Below, one piece after another: positions 10,201 through 21,727 of a stretch of 64,000 bases of DNA. Each line of letters starts with the position of its first letter. Position 1 is the first letter of the stretch. The notes beneath the pieces were generated by a model that saw nothing but the letters and a program-made list of their open reading frames with translations, searched no databases and had not been told where the DNA came from. The DNA is from Coccinella septempunctata. Its lineage: Eukaryota; Arthropoda; Insecta; Coleoptera; Coccinellidae. The DNA is taken from assembly GCF_907165205.1 (NCBI RefSeq), contig NC_058189.1, positions 29,166,270-29,230,269 on the forward strand, in the 5' to 3' direction. The position numbers and the translations under genes were made by a program.

Positions 10201-13200
10201 CCAATAGACGTTTCCAGCCCCGATACGTTTCTAAGGCGACCTGAGACCCACATGATCCGAATGTTTTCTTCGAGTATATATGATGAAATAACGTTAATGA
10301 GAATTATAACTCCTTAGGCACACTTAGAGGGGAAAAGAATTCCTTCATTTGAAAGAGTAGCATAATCGATAATATTTTCCAAACCCGAGACATTGCACCA
10401 ACTTTACAATCCCACATATACTCCAGCGGTAAATATGGCCAACGTTCACGATCCCGGCGCTGTTGCCAGTTTGACGGGACTGGAGCCGACAATTTCGATG
10501 TATAAAATGACGCGAAAAAGTAGGTGTTACGGTAGAAATTCATATATGTGTGAGTTTGTTGGAAAAGAAGTATTTTCTCAATATTCTCATGAAGCAAATT
10601 CATTTTTAACAGATTCTTCTCAAATTTTGATCCATTAATAACATAACCTTGAGAGGCCTGTATACATAAAATGATTGTAATAAAATAAGAAAAATTAATT
10701 TTTAGCTTCCTTCTGAAATCTACAAGGGGGTTCCTGAAATTTGTGCAAGTACTCCAACTATCATAAAAATGAGACAAACATCAACAAAATTTATTAGAAC
10801 ACTGTTGAAAAAAATTGAGATCTAGAGAGCGAAATATGAATTGTTTTAATATTCCAGAGCTAGTCTCATCACACCTAATTCAATGTGTTCAGTTTTATCA
10901 TATCATCCTGTATGTCGAATTGAAAATAATTGTTTCACTTTCCAAGAAGTCCATGCCAAGCCCAGAATTCCTCCTCTGATGTATTTTCCAAATTGAAATA
11001 AAAAAAGAAGCAAAATCTAATTAATTCCTATAAATATCGCGTCAATGAATAGGTATAATATGAGATGTGAAATATTCCATAACAAGCTTTAAAACGAACA
11101 GAATAATCGTAAAAGCTTTCCTCGATAGGTACAATCATTCATTAATGCGAAACACTGAAATGAAATAACACAAACAAAAATGAAAAAATTGATTACTGAT
11201 GATCAAATTCCGTCAATATTATTTTGAAAGTTTTGCGAAATGAGAACCGTTTGTTTGTACACATCTGTCACGTTGAATTCTCCTATGAGATAAAGCCTTT
11301 CGATCCATTTTGCCATTGTTTCTTTAGATCACAAAAATTCATCATTCAATTGAATGCATTCAATTGGTTTCTCGTCGTCTGGATATCCTCCTCATAAACC
11401 TCCTTCAATTTTACCCACAAAGAATTGTATAGAAGGTTCAGATCTGGTAATCTATAAGGTCATGGTTCCCAGTTGGGCCTCCTGGACCAATTCATTTAAT
11501 TGGATAGGCATTGTCCAGGCCATTCCTTACTTTGAAAATGTGTTTCTCCGATTTTTATGCCCTGTGGCATGCCAGGAGAAATATTTTGTGGAAAGTTAAT
11601 ATTATACAAATGCAAAGGACTAAGGGAGATGATTCCTCGATGAAAATAAGCAGGGATAGTTCCTATGAATTTTTTTCGAAATTGACCTCCCATCCAAGAT
11701 ATAGCCTTTGGAAGGCGATGACGAGTTTATAGTAGTTGATTTTTTTACGGGTTCTAAAGAACACTGAGTCATAAAACTATACATAATATGTAGCACTAAG
11801 TAAATATTATTACTCACACAATTTTTTAGATCTCATATTTTCATTATTGAGGGTTGAACATAACAACCCTTTATGATTTTCCTTCAAAAATTGTTTTCGT
11901 GGGATAGATATTCAAAAAACAAAATTCTCTTATGGATTCCTATTCGATTCGGGAGAAAAAATCGCCTGCAAAGTTTCGATACATTCGATACTTTCTCGGA
12001 AGAAATATAAACTTGCAATCAGTTCTGATTACTGTTCATTCCATTTCGTCGTAAAAGTGTTCCATAGAATGAATATTCTGAGATATTATATGTCTATGAC
12101 GGGAGATAAAGATGTTCTATGAATCTTTCTGAAGGTTAAATTACTAATTTCCGGAAGAAAATTATATCCCTAATATTTTAATTTAACAAATTGAAATTTC
12201 TTTCGATTAATGAGCATAATTGACAACAGTACTTTTCATTTCATTTCAGATACAATAACGCAAAACTATAATAAATGTTCAAAATGACTACCTCTCGCTA
12301 ATATATATGCATCAACTCTCTGTCTCGTAGACCTTCGTATTATTTCGAATATCCCAGTAGTATTTCTTATGGTTTCACACGATGATACTATTCGAACTCT
12401 GGAGTATTAAACGCATGATCTTCAGTGAACTGAGCATCATCATCATCACTGCAGATTCTCATATACAAAGAAGGTTTGTGATTGGCCATACAATTTGAAA
12501 AATTCAAGGTTGAATATTATCTCCAAGTTCTAAACATTCTACATACTGCATGTGGAGAGGAAACTCTTGTATACTGCGCTTTGCAATTGAATACTGTTGA
12601 AAATTTAAATTCGACTGTAAAGGTTGAAATCTAATTGATTATTGGTTTATATAGCGTGTCCACTTTTAAAAGGGCCAAACTTCATGATGAGATAATACAA
12701 GTGATTTGGAACGAAAAATGTCATATAACACATAATCAAAATGTTATCGGTCATTCTTTAATATAACATTTTTTGATTTCACGAAATATTCCCAGTTTTT
12801 CTAATAGTATCAATCACACTACAGTTATCTCGTTGCCTAATTAAATTTGACCACATATCTGGAAACAGCAATAAATCTGCTACATGATGAGAATTCGTGT
12901 GTACGAAAAAAATTTTTATTGCGGGCTTGGTAAGGGGATGGGATGAATATCACGATTCTGAAGTGAACAAAATTAAGCCTATTTTTCCAATGGTTTTATC
13001 AATGAAAAATTATTAATTATGGATATGTTTTCTTTTCAACAAAAAATACCCCATTTAGATTGCTTCCGAATGACATACAAGCTTTTATTCTTGCTGCTAG
13101 TCTTCTTCCATTATATTTATTCATTACATAATTGTTTCCAGTAGAGGACAAGCCTATAAACTCGAAGGTTATATATTACATACATGCATACATAAACTGT

Positions 13201-13260
13201 GTGGATAAACGAAAATGAAAGCGAAAAATACAAAACTGAAATATCATGTACAAAAAAGAA
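10199..13260. other. unannotated AT-rich intronic DNA
   Basis: No convincing gene. The longest frame, 10304-10777 (-), has no recognisable domain. A weak transposase-like reading (RLPDLNLLYNSLWVKLKEVYEE, given here as two overlapping motifs RLPDLNLLYN and LWVKLKEVYEE) occurs on the minus strand near 11360-11500 and may be an ancient mariner relic. At 12653 a 'tatatagcgtgtccact' motif resembles a MITE end but its partner was not found. Confidence 0.5.
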
Positions 13261-13261
13261 A

Positions 13262-13400
13262 AAAAAATTTGATATAACACCACAGTTCCTCACAGAGAGG
13301 ACTTCTACCTGTCATAACTGTTTTTGAAACCGTTTACCGAGGTCGATCGCACTACGCATTCAGGGAGACGGTTCCAGTTGTGAAATATACGGTTAAGGAG
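13262..13400 (-). pseudogene. LINE ORF2 C-terminal remnant
   Basis: On the minus strand the sequence reads a block of the type FHNWNRLPECVVRS followed by SVNGFKNS. This resembles the 'WN.LPE.VV...SV..FK..LD' tail found at the C-terminus of CR1/Jockey-like RT proteins. Only about 45 residues remain and no RT core is visible. It is probably a 5'-truncated, old insertion; the clade is unresolved. Confidence 0.5.
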
Positions 13401-13609
13401 AAAGTGTTAACATATGAATATAATGGCTAACAAGATAACAACGAGAAACTCGACACACCTTAATTTGATTGAATGATTGAATATTAAAATTATTCACATG
13501 GAAATCATGAATTTATCTGCAAAATCAAATAACCCAAATGCATAAACTAAATTTTGATGATATAGATTTTATGAAAACATGTAAAGAAAACAAATTACTA
13601 CTAGTACTT

Positions 13610-13855
13610 ATACTCGTAATAATTGCTCGAAATGTCCACCGCCTTGTTCAATACATTTTATACATCGTTTTTGTAGTGAATCTGCAACCCTGCGAATTTT
13701 CTGACGCATTTCAGCATAACACAATGTTATTCTTTCGATCAGGACCTCTCGAGTCTGAACGCTAATTTAATAAACTTTTTCTTTCAAGGTGTTCCAGACA
13801 TAAAAATCCAAAGGCGTAAGGTCGGAGCCTCTTTGTGGCCATCTTACGTTGCCCT
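13610..13855 (-). pseudogene. mariner-like transposase C-terminal relic
   Basis: Read on the minus strand: VRWPQRGSDLTPLDFYVWN, then LKEKVY and a C-terminal helix with RRVADSLQKRCIKCIEQGG. This is the third catalytic D region (PLDFYVW) and tail of a mariner-type transposase, with stops. Its catalytic block (13771-13850) is an inverted copy of 14125-14205 on the other strand, so the two relics face away from each other in a foldback arrangement. Confidence 0.65.
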
Positions 13856-13859
13856 CAAC

Positions 13860-14215
13860 TCATGTTGAAAATGAGAAACCATGGTCGCATGGGGGTTTTC
13901 TCTTTTCCATACATGGGTTGAGGGTCAACGTGTGGTTGGCAGTCATGAGAGGTGAACTTTTCGGACGAGTAATATTTCCCGATCCGATTGATCCAAAGCA
14001 TCTTGACAGACATATTGGAGAAAATGTCTGGTTTCAAATGAATGGCTGCCCAGCTCATAATAGCCGGAATGTACGGGACTAAATAAATCAATATTTTGGG
14101 GTGCAATGGATTGGAAGGTACTGTCCGGTAAGATGGCCAACAAGAAGCCTCGACCTTACGCTTTTGGATTTTTATGTCTGGAACACCTTGAAAGAAAAAG
14201 TTATCACAATATTTT
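13860..14215 (+). pseudogene. mariner-like transposase relic, plus strand
   Basis: Plus-strand reading: VNVWLAVMRGELFGRVIF, then ENVWFQMNGCPAHNS (D2 region, with N in place of the catalytic D), a stop, then INQYFGVQWIGR and a RSLDLTLLDFYVWN block. The lost aspartate and stop codons show it is dead. It belongs to the same family as the minus-strand relic just before it, but not to the DD41D element at 8755. Confidence 0.65.
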
Positions 14216-15660
14216 GAATAGAATCTGAGTGGTGTTATCGAATTCTTTTCGTAAGCAAACTAGATTATCACACGTCCGCAAAACTATAAACGTCCGATGA
14301 AGTCAGGATCTCCGCCAAAAAAAAATTAATTTCAACTTTACCCTACTCTACCCTCTGCCGTCAATAGTCAAACGTTCCTCGCAGATTCCTTTTAAATCGT
14401 CTCAGTCGTCACTGAAGGTATTTAATTTTAGTTTATCGCAACATTTGCGAAATAATTTACTGGTTACGAGAAGTAAAAATTTCAAGACATAGATGAGTTC
14501 CAGAAAATGTCAATTTAAATGTCAAAATTTGAAAAATCAGTATGGTTTTTTCCAGAATTATTGACATCCCAGTAGGTTTTTAAAGTCCAGAGGCTCATAA
14601 CAGCGTTTCTGGTGTTGGAACCTGAAGATGGGATGCGATTAGTCATCCCGAAACCGGTAGTTCTTGTAGAATGAATTGGTGAGAGACAGTTTTTAGGTGT
14701 TTTTATTTATTTTGGTAAATTATATCATCTGTTCATTTCAGCTCAAGCTAATTCAAATATCTATATTAATTAAACTTATATTAGGTATCACATCACTCTG
14801 TAAATTAACTTGTACCTATAGGCGAAAACCAATCGTGTAACTGAAAGTCCTCTGAATTGATAATGATTTTTATGAGTATTTTTATGAATGATTAAATTGA
14901 AAGTTTGACTGAGGAATACCCTTCCACCTCCTGAACTGAAAATTTCCAATTGTTAGTTCGGGATACTCGAGTAATTTCCAATATTCCATCTCTATGATTC
15001 AAACAGAAATGAAGTTGCTGAAGAATACTTGTACCAGAGATAGAGTTTTCAAGAATAGTTCTTCAAGAATATAAAGACTTCATACTGAAAAAACCTTTTT
15101 ATCACTGTGGTAGGAGTAAAAAATCTCCATTGCTTTTGTATATTAATCTTTTGAAAAATTTCTGGAAAAGAGCTCCTGTCAAGTCAAACAAATATAACTA
15201 CAATGATGCTCAGGAAATTCGTAAATTCGTAAACACGACAGAGGGTCAAGTAGGGTGTGGTGAAAATACAATTTTTGTGCATAGGATCCTAAACGTGCCA
15301 GTGCTCCTGAAATTAGGTCGACTAAGTTCACTCAATCGGGCTTGTATAAGTTTCCATACGTGTGCTATTATAGTTCGTATACGAAAAGAATCCAATAACA
15401 CCACTTCAATTCAATTCAAAATATTGTCATTGAATATTTCTCATGACGACTGTTCATCATACCGGGATCGTATAAGTTTTCTTATAGTACATTTGAGGTG
15501 TATAAATCGAAAAGATGACAAAATAAATTTTTAAGCTCTTCAACTGCAGCGGTGCCAAATTTTCGGACTAGATGCGTCGGTCAACTATGCGGATTATATA
15601 CATCAAGTTCATGTCGCTCGAAGCGCCCTCGCACTGGCCAAACTCTGAAGTTTTCTGTAT
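14216..15660. other. unannotated intronic DNA
   Basis: Nothing recognised apart from a hammerhead-like core at 14622-14653 listed separately. The 134-codon plus frame 15130-15534 shows no known domain, skewed composition or neighbour support, and is probably chance. Confidence 0.5.
14622..14653 (+). other. hammerhead-ribozyme-like core (CTGANGA, stem, GAAA), unproven
   Basis: CTGAAGA (14622-14628) is followed by a hairpin whose arms GGGATG (14630-14635) and CATCCC (14644-14649) pair perfectly, then GAAA (14650-14653) and CCGGT. This is the order CUGANGA, stem II, GAAA of a hammerhead ribozyme. I could not place stems I and III or the UH cleavage site with confidence. Hammerheads occur in Penelope-like elements, so it may be a Penelope terminal relic. 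Confidence 0.25.
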
Positions 15661-15668
15661 ATAATAAC

Positions 15669-15818
15669 GAGTATAACCGACTTTTCAGACCCACCTGAAA
15701 ATTCACCCCTAGCATCCCCTAACCCCCCTTATAACGATTCTATGGTCGAACGTTACCAGACCCGGAGCCGGGTCTGACAACGTCACTTTTGGACTGAAAA
15801 GTCGGTCGAGTATACCGT
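15669..15818. repeat. small foldback with nested hairpin
   Basis: Outer arms GTATAACCGACTTTTCAGACC (at 15671) and the near-complement at 15791-15816 face each other. Between them lies a perfect 8-bp-arm palindrome AGACCCGG-AG-CCGGGTCT (15758-15775). About 150 bp in all, MITE-like, with no coding capacity. Confidence 0.55.
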
Positions 15819-15846
15819 TTTGGGTCTGTATATGCGGTCGAACAAA

Positions 15847-15849
<3 letters not shown>

Positions 15850-15919
<70 letters not shown>

Positions 15920-15973
15920 TCCTGCCAGATATTGCCTTGTACCCAAATTCATCCCTTACTATATATATATATA
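15850..15973. repeat. (TA)n microsatellite in two blocks
   Basis: A pure TA tract runs from about 15850 to 15918, then 42 bp of unique sequence, then a second short TA tract at about 15960-15973 that joins directly to R4-like coding sequence. Confidence 0.92.
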
Positions 15974-16310
15974 TCCCCGGCAGATGATAACATCAGTAAA
16001 GCTCATACAGAGAAGCTAACGAAATACCATGATCTAGCCTTTGAAATAAAAGAAATACACCAATTAAGAACGGTAATCATGCTGCCTCTGATAAAATCAT
16101 CACGAATGGATTTTGAAAGCCACCTGGCAGAAAACACACAGCTCCTTGAACTGGACCAGGAGTTAATAAGTAGGGCACAGAAAGAGTTGGTACTCTGGAC
16201 AATAAGAATCGTCAAAATGTTCATAAGAGCTACCTAGAAGGTCCTTGGTCATGGAGACCCGGTCCTCTCTAGAAAAAACTCCCGTAATGGTGATAATTAA
16301 ATAAAAAAAA
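15974..16310 (+). mobile_element. R4-like LINE copy D, extreme 3' end
   Basis: A plus-strand fragment starting in the endonuclease motif (PADDNISKAH...) immediately after (TA)n and running through KYHDLAFEIKEIHQL and the C-terminus QKELVLWTIRIVKMF to a stop at 16235-16237. A short 3' UTR (ggtcctctctag...) and an A-rich end near 16305 follow. It is closest to copy B in wording. A heavily 5'-truncated insertion into TA repeat, in the opposite orientation to copies A-C. Confidence 0.8.
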
Positions 16311-16440
16311 AATACTAACAACAGTCATTAACACCATGCTTGTTAGGAATATTGTTTAGTTTGTAGGTGGATCTGTGATGAGAATTTTTCCGTTCGTATC
16401 TCTGTTTCAGAATAAATAAATAAATGAATCATTCAAAATA

Positions 16441-16530
16441 TTAACACGTTGAGCGCCACAGCGGTCCGTAGGGACCGCTGATAGTCTTACTTGTAGGACC
16501 ACGGCGGTCCGTAGGGACCGCTGTTTTGGA
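16441..16530. other. twin hairpins behind a TTAA; possible piggyBac-type end
   Basis: After TTAA (16441-16444) comes CACGTTGAGCGCCA, then a perfect hairpin with 9-bp arms CAGCGGTCC/GGACCGCTG around GTAG (16458-16479). The same hairpin recurs about 45 bp later (about 16503-16524). TTAA plus this kind of terminal motif suggests a piggyBac-like end, but no second end or duplicated TTAA was found. Confidence 0.35.
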
Positions 16531-16599
16531 ATTTACGACTACTCTTCAGTAGTATTTTTTTTCGAATTTTTATTCGAAAAAAATTGAACAGGTGTTGTT

Positions 16600-17670
16600 A
16601 TGGTTATAATAAGGAGATTGGACTCGACAAATTTCACCTGTACCGCATTTGTACAATATGTATGCGTAAAGTGTGGAAATGTTTTTCATGCATCATGTTT
16701 GGAAAGAAATTTCCCCAATATCAGTGTAGCAAACGATGCAAGAATAAAGTGCTGTGAGGGAACCGAGACTGAAGGTGACCTAACTGAAGACCTGCAGTTG
16801 AATGATTCTTCGGTTGTGAAAGGAACCAAGGTTAGTCTTGAAGTATTCTACTTGAAACAACTGTTGAAAGAATATAAAGAAAAGAATGATATCTTAATTG
16901 AAAATAATAAATTGCTGAAATTGAGGTTAAAAGATTTAGAAGATAAAGTCCCAATTGAAAAAAGAGAAATTAATTCGAGCAATATGAAAAAAAAACATAC
17001 AAACAGAGAGAGCGATAATTTTAATCACAGAATCGTGATTTCCAATGATAATGATGGGAGAAAGAATGAAAAGATCACCTCCTCTATGGTTTCTGCCGCT
17101 GTCAATCAAGCGCAGTCGCAAATGTCGTCAATGTCATTACTGTCGACGTCTGCTGATCAACAACAAAAGGGCAACATGAAATGGAGTGATATTGCTGATA
17201 TTTATGCGCAAAATAGTCAAAATGCAGTATCTAAAAACATACCTACTTCTGAAACGCAATCTAAAGAACAAATGGACTCATGGAAGCTGGTAAATAATAG
17301 GCCCAAAAGACAACAGAGGACAACCCAGAGCATAATTTGTACTGGAAGGAACCTTCCTAAGGACGAGCAACAAAAATTGAATATCCGTGGAGTTAAAAGA
17401 AGAAAATGGCAGTATGTTGGTAAGGTCATGGGAGATGTCTCAGAGGAAGATATGAAACAATACCTCTTCACAATGGGTATAACAGAAAACTCTCTGATAA
17501 AAAAATTAGCAACAAAAGGCACCAACTCGGCTTTTAGCATTGGCGTTGATTCAGATGAATTGTTCCATAAAATCTATAGTGCTGATTTTTGGCCGGAGGG
17601 AATTGCATTGAGAGAGTTCAATTTCAGGAATTTTTTCTCCCAGCAGAGAACCTCTGTACAGGTGAAATAA
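16600..17670 (+). CDS. CR1-like LINE ORF1 protein (zinc finger, coiled coil)
   Basis: 356 residues from an ATG. Residues about 18-50 carry C..C (CVKCGNVFHASC) and a later CC pair, resembling the second half of the PHD-type finger often found in CR1/L2-type ORF1 proteins; the first half is missing or altered, so the true 5' end may be lost. Residues about 80-115 (LKQLLKEYKEKNDILIENN) predict a coiled coil. The middle is polar and Ser/Gln-rich. The C-terminus (residues about 245-356) contains a conserved-looking folded region (GVKRRKWQYVGKV, FWPEGIALREFNFRNFF). It would act as an RNA-binding chaperone in the RNP. Confidence 0.7.
   Translation: MVIIRRLDSTNFTCTAFVQYVCVKCGNVFHASCLERNFPNISVANDARIKCCEGTETEGDLTEDLQLNDSSVVKGTKVSLEVFYLKQLLKEYKEKNDILIENNKLLKLRLKDLEDKVPIEKREINSSNMKKKHTNRESDNFNHRIVISNDNDGRKNEKITSSMVSAAVNQAQSQMSSMSLLSTSADQQQKGNMKWSDIADIYAQNSQNAVSKNIPTSETQSKEQMDSWKLVNNRPKRQQRTTQSIICTGRNLPKDEQQKLNIRGVKRRKWQYVGKVMGDVSEEDMKQYLFTMGITENSLIKKLATKGTNSAFSIGVDSDELFHKIYSADFWPEGIALREFNFRNFFSQQRTSVQVK
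17631..17637 (+). promoter_or_regulatory. candidate -1 frameshift slippery heptamer T TTT TTC
   Basis: Within the ORF1/ORF2 overlap, ORF1 codons AAT TTT TTC (17629-17637) give the X XXY YYZ pattern T TTT TTC. A -1 slip leads straight into ORF2 (LPAENLCTGE...). ORF2 has no in-frame ATG before its endonuclease domain, which makes frameshifting or reinitiation likely. No downstream pseudoknot was assessed. Confidence 0.45.
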
Positions 17671-20570
17671 ATAAAAGAGTCGTTAATCAAGATAACTGGG
17701 AGACTACTGGAAACAGGGGTCTACCGAGGAAACCTAAGAGCATATCCCGCAGTCGAAATTTCTGTTTTCTGCACCAAAATCTTCAGTCTATACGAACTGC
17801 TTTCAGTAGACTGCAATATGTTGTTGAGGCTCATGATGTCGATTTTCTTGCCATAACTGAACACTGGAAAACTATTGAGGAGCTCACTAATTTCATTTTA
17901 CCAGGCTATAGTCTTGGTTCACATTATTGTAGAAATCGATTTAAGCATGGCGGATGCGCTTTATTCGTCAGGAACAACATCCCTTACAAAACAAGAATGG
18001 ACATTAATAATCTCAGCATACCCTTTGTTGTAGAATGTAGTGCTGCTCAGGTATGTTTGGGGGGAAGAGACATCATTTTGCTTTGTATTTATTGTCCAGA
18101 TAAGTCTACTACGGCCTTTGATGTTATTATGGATCAATTGTGGCACATTTTGTCTATATGTATAGCACAAGGCGCCGAGATTATTATTGGCTGTGACTTC
18201 AATATTGATATTTTGTCCGAATCACCGAAGATGAAGAACTTTACATCCCTAGTAGAAAGCTTTAACCTCAGAATGAAAGTTCATGAACCAACAAGACTGG
18301 GTAAAACCTCAGCTACATGCTTAGACAACATAATTACCAATATACAAGGTACAATCTCTGTAATTGAAGAGCATATATCGGATCATAAAGCACAAAAGTT
18401 TGTCTTTCCTGCGGATGAGCCAACTGCGAGATCATTTCAGGGGAGAATGAGATGTATTAATGAAGTGACAATGAAAATTTTTTTGGACATGATTTCCACT
18501 CAGGACTGGTCGATTGTGTTGGATGACTCTCATGATGATGTTAACAGGATGTGGGATATTTTTTCTGAAAGTTTCTTATCTGTTTTTAGCACAGCCTTCC
18601 TGATAAAGGAAGTTAGAGGTCATTCTAGGAGGAGAAGGATACCATCTTCAACCAAAATTGAATCACTGAAAAAAGTCTTGGATTACCTTTATGTTTTATC
18701 TAGAAACTCTCAAGAATACACTGCACAATACAAATTAGCTAAGTCGAAATATGATGCGGCAATAACTGAGGCACGTATAAATGATTTAAACTCTTACATA
18801 CAAAAATCTTCAAATAAATCAAAGGCTGTATGGAATCTGGTGAATAATTCTTTGGGGAAAAGCGGCAAATCTACTGTTTATTTTGAAGATGAAGTTGATC
18901 CTCAGAAAATTGCTGATAAGTTCAACAATTTCTTTGTAAATGCAGTTCCGGAAGTCAGAGATGGAGAAATCAATGATAATGTACATCTAAAAAAAATTAA
19001 TCATAATGAGAAATCGTTCTATATGTTTGAAGTCACAGAAGATGAAGTAGAGAAAACCATAATGAAAATGAAAAACAGCGATTCAACAGGATATGACGAA
19101 ATACCCATGAATGTGATAAAAAAATGTGTGAAACACATATCTAAACCACTAACCCATATTATAAATAGATCATTTATTGAAGGGGTTTTTCCGAATAAAT
19201 TAAAGATAGCAGTTGTTAAGCCAATTCACAAGAAAGGGGATAGAAATGATCCATCTAATTATCGCCCGATCAGCTTGCTTTCTTCATTTGCAAAAATCTT
19301 CGAAAGAGTACTGGCTGATAGGTTGTCGAGTTTTTCAAAAAAATTCAAGATACTCTCACAATACCAACATGGTTATGTACCTGGAAAGAGCACTGAAACA
19401 GCAATATTTGAACTACAACAGTCAATAATGAAAGCTTTAGAGAGGAGTGAATTGCCTTTGGAGCTTTTCTTGGATTTGACCAAAGCTTTTGATTGTGTGG
19501 ATATAGAGACTTTACTGCGAAAATTAGACAAATATGGAATCCGAGATAAACAGCTTAAGCTTTTTGAAACCTATTTGAAAAACAGAACACAAATGGTCGA
19601 AGTGACTGTAAATGGTAGAAAATGCAGATACTCCAGACAATTCACTAAGAAAGGTGTACCACAAGGAAGTATATTGGGGCCACTGTTGTTTTTAATTTAC
19701 ATTAATGACTTGCCAAATCTAAGAGAGTTCCTTCAACTGCTGTTTGATCTCATTTTGTACGCTGATGACACCAACGTATTATTGTCCTCACCAACACTTA
19801 AAACAACAATGGAATATGTAAATATGGTCCTGAATAGTGTTGTTGAATGGTGCACAGAAAATCAACTAATGCTCAATATAAAAAAGACTGATTGCTTAAT
19901 TTTTCATTGTGACCGTTCATTGGCACAGATTCCACAAGACTTCAATAACGACATTTCAGTATCGAAGGAAACGAAGTTTCTAGGACTGCATTTGGATGAA
20001 AATTTAAAATGGAATAGGCATGTGGATTACCTGATTAAAAGGTTGAATTCAGTCATCTTTACGATAAGGGTATTGAAGTACAGAGTGGACTCTTCAACAC
20101 TTAAAGTTGTTTATTTTTCTAACTTCCAGTCACTTGTTTCTGATGGTGTTATCTTTTGGGGAAGCTGCACGACTGTTGATTCTGTATTTTTATGTCAGAA
20201 GGCAGTACTACGTACCATGCTCAATATGGGATATAGAGACTCTTGTAGAGGACAATTTAAGAAGAATCGAATAATGACACTGTATGGTCTGTATGTCTAT
20301 CGGGTGTTATTATTCATGCAAAAACATCCAAATTATTTTGATGCTTATAGAACTACAAGCAAAACAAGACATACTGAACCTCTTCTCTATCCTCACCACT
20401 CGCTTTCTTTAAAAGAGAAGTCACTTTTATACATGGGAATCAAGTTGTTTAACGCTCTTCCAAGAGAACTCAAGTTGATAACTAGCTGCAATATGTTCAA
20501 GAAGAGATTACACACCCTGTTGATGGAATGCGAGCCCTATAATTTGCAAGAATTTTTTTGCCTTTTGTAA
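17638..20570 (+). CDS. CR1-like LINE ORF2: endonuclease-reverse transcriptase
   Basis: The frame is open from 17589 without an ATG start; 17638 marks the probable entry after frameshifting. The endonuclease begins at about 17755 (FLHQNLQSIRTAF), with ITEHW, GCDFNIDIL and ISDHKA active-site motifs. RT contains NYRPISLLSSFAKIFE, FLDLTKAFDCVD, GVPQGSILGPLLFLIYIND and the catalytic YADD (LILYADDTNVLL, near 19756). The C-terminus has the MGIKLFNALPREL block and ends at 20570. About 975 residues, normal for the group, with no disabling change seen. Homologous wording recurs in the decayed LINE at 24.35-32.65 kb. Confidence 0.82.
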
Positions 20571-20645
20571 AAAATTTAAGTAATGCATTGTTATTTGACG
20601 AATTCAACTTTATTATTTGTAATAATTATTTGAATTAAATATATT

Positions 20646-21727
20646 ATTATGACTTTAGCCTTGTGGCTTTCACACTCCTCTCCAGAGGAAAATTCACTTA
20701 TCCCAGATATCTCAGATATCAAAAGGATTAAGCTCTGTTGGAGCCCTTTCCAGGTTTTCGGGCTCGTGGTGGTGGTCGGGTTCGGGTCGCTCCTCGGTTC
20801 TCTACTGTAGGTTGGATTCCTGCTCCCCCCGCACTTCCTGTCGGAGCAGACGGTGTTCCTCTGAATTTCCCATGTACTTGCGTACAGTTCTCGCCGTTCC
20901 CAGCAGTACCGCCTTCTGCATGACTCTATAGATATTTTCGTCCAGCTGAAGTTTCCTCAAGTTCTCCAGTAGTTTTTTTCGGTATCAGGCCTGTAGATGA
21001 TATGACAATAGGGATGTTCTTGACATCTTTCGCTTCCACTGTCTCCTGGTTTGCTCCTCGAGATCTCTGTACTTTGAAATTTTTTCAGTGTGCCTATCTA
21101 GAAGATTGTTATTATTTGGAATCGCCACATCGATGAATAGTGCTCTGTCCTCATCCTTATTGAGCAATATGAGGTCTGGTCTATTGTGGTTATTTTTCGG
21201 TCTGTGAGAACCGTGCGATCCCAGTATAGCTTGTGATGTTCATTTTCCAATACAGCATCCGGATGGTAATTGTAATAAGGAAACTTTTTCGAACTTAGAA
21301 GTTGGTGTTTTAGTGCCAATTCTTGGTGGAGAATCTTGGCAACGGCATCATGTCTATTTTTGTACTCCGTGCCCGCGAACTTCTGACATCCCCCGGTGAT
21401 GTGCTGGATAGTTTCATGTGTCGCACAGCCATAACGACAGCTATCATCCGCCACTGAGGCATCCTTGGCGATATATTTCATGTAGTTCCTTGTTGGAATC
21501 ACCTGATCCTGGATAGCGAGCATGAAGCCCTCTGTCTCAGGAAACAACTTTCCGGAAGTCAACCAGTAGTTCGACGCAGATATGTCGACGTAATCTTGGT
21601 TGACCTCGTTCTGGTGCCTTCCATGCAAAGGTTTGCCTATCAGTTTCTGCATTTTACTTTCTGCAGAGTGTTCGACGATTTCCAAGTGGTCCTGCTGCAG
21701 CTTTAACGGTGTAGAACTATCAGCATT
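20646..21727 (-). mobile_element. R4-like family E copy 1, 5'-truncated and interrupted
   Basis: A minus-strand element whose 3' end (GCTAAAGTCATAAT) abuts the ATT-rich tail of the CR1-like LINE. Its 5' remainder continues after the family F insertion at 22859-22869 and ends in (ATT)n at 22867-22900. The coding part (21098-21685 and shifted frames down to about 20726) includes KPLHGRHQNEV, LFPETEGFMLAIQDQV, the zinc knuckle (CRYGCATHETIQHITGGC), the YWDRTVLTD endonuclease region and the terminal ELNPFDI. At least two frameshifts are present (near 21195 and 21020). ATT repeats on both sides match (TAA)n targeting as in Dong. Confidence 0.8.

Larger units (their letters stand above)
16560..20645 (+). 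mobile_element. CR1/Daphne-like LINE with both ORFs open
   Basis: About 4.1 kb on the plus strand. ORF1 (16600-17670) has a PHD/zinc-ribbon-like N-terminus, ORF2 (about 17638-20570) is an endonuclease-RT, and a short 3' UTR of about 75 bp ends in a (TATTATT)-like tail at 20640-20647. The 5' end is not sharply defined; hairpin-rich DNA at 16441-16530 may or may not belong. No stop or frameshift was seen in the domains, so this is one of the better preserved LINEs here. The AT tail is the insertion point of R4-like family E copy 1. Confidence 0.78.

Noticed and set aside
9920..10204. 94-codon frame made largely of Tyr-Ile repeats
   Set aside because: Translation of the (TA)n microsatellite.
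10304..10777. 157-codon minus-strand frame
   Set aside because: No domain, no homologous wording, no splice or repeat context; typical of a chance frame.
15130..15534. 134-codon plus-strand frame
   Set aside because: No recognisable family and no support from neighbours; considered chance.
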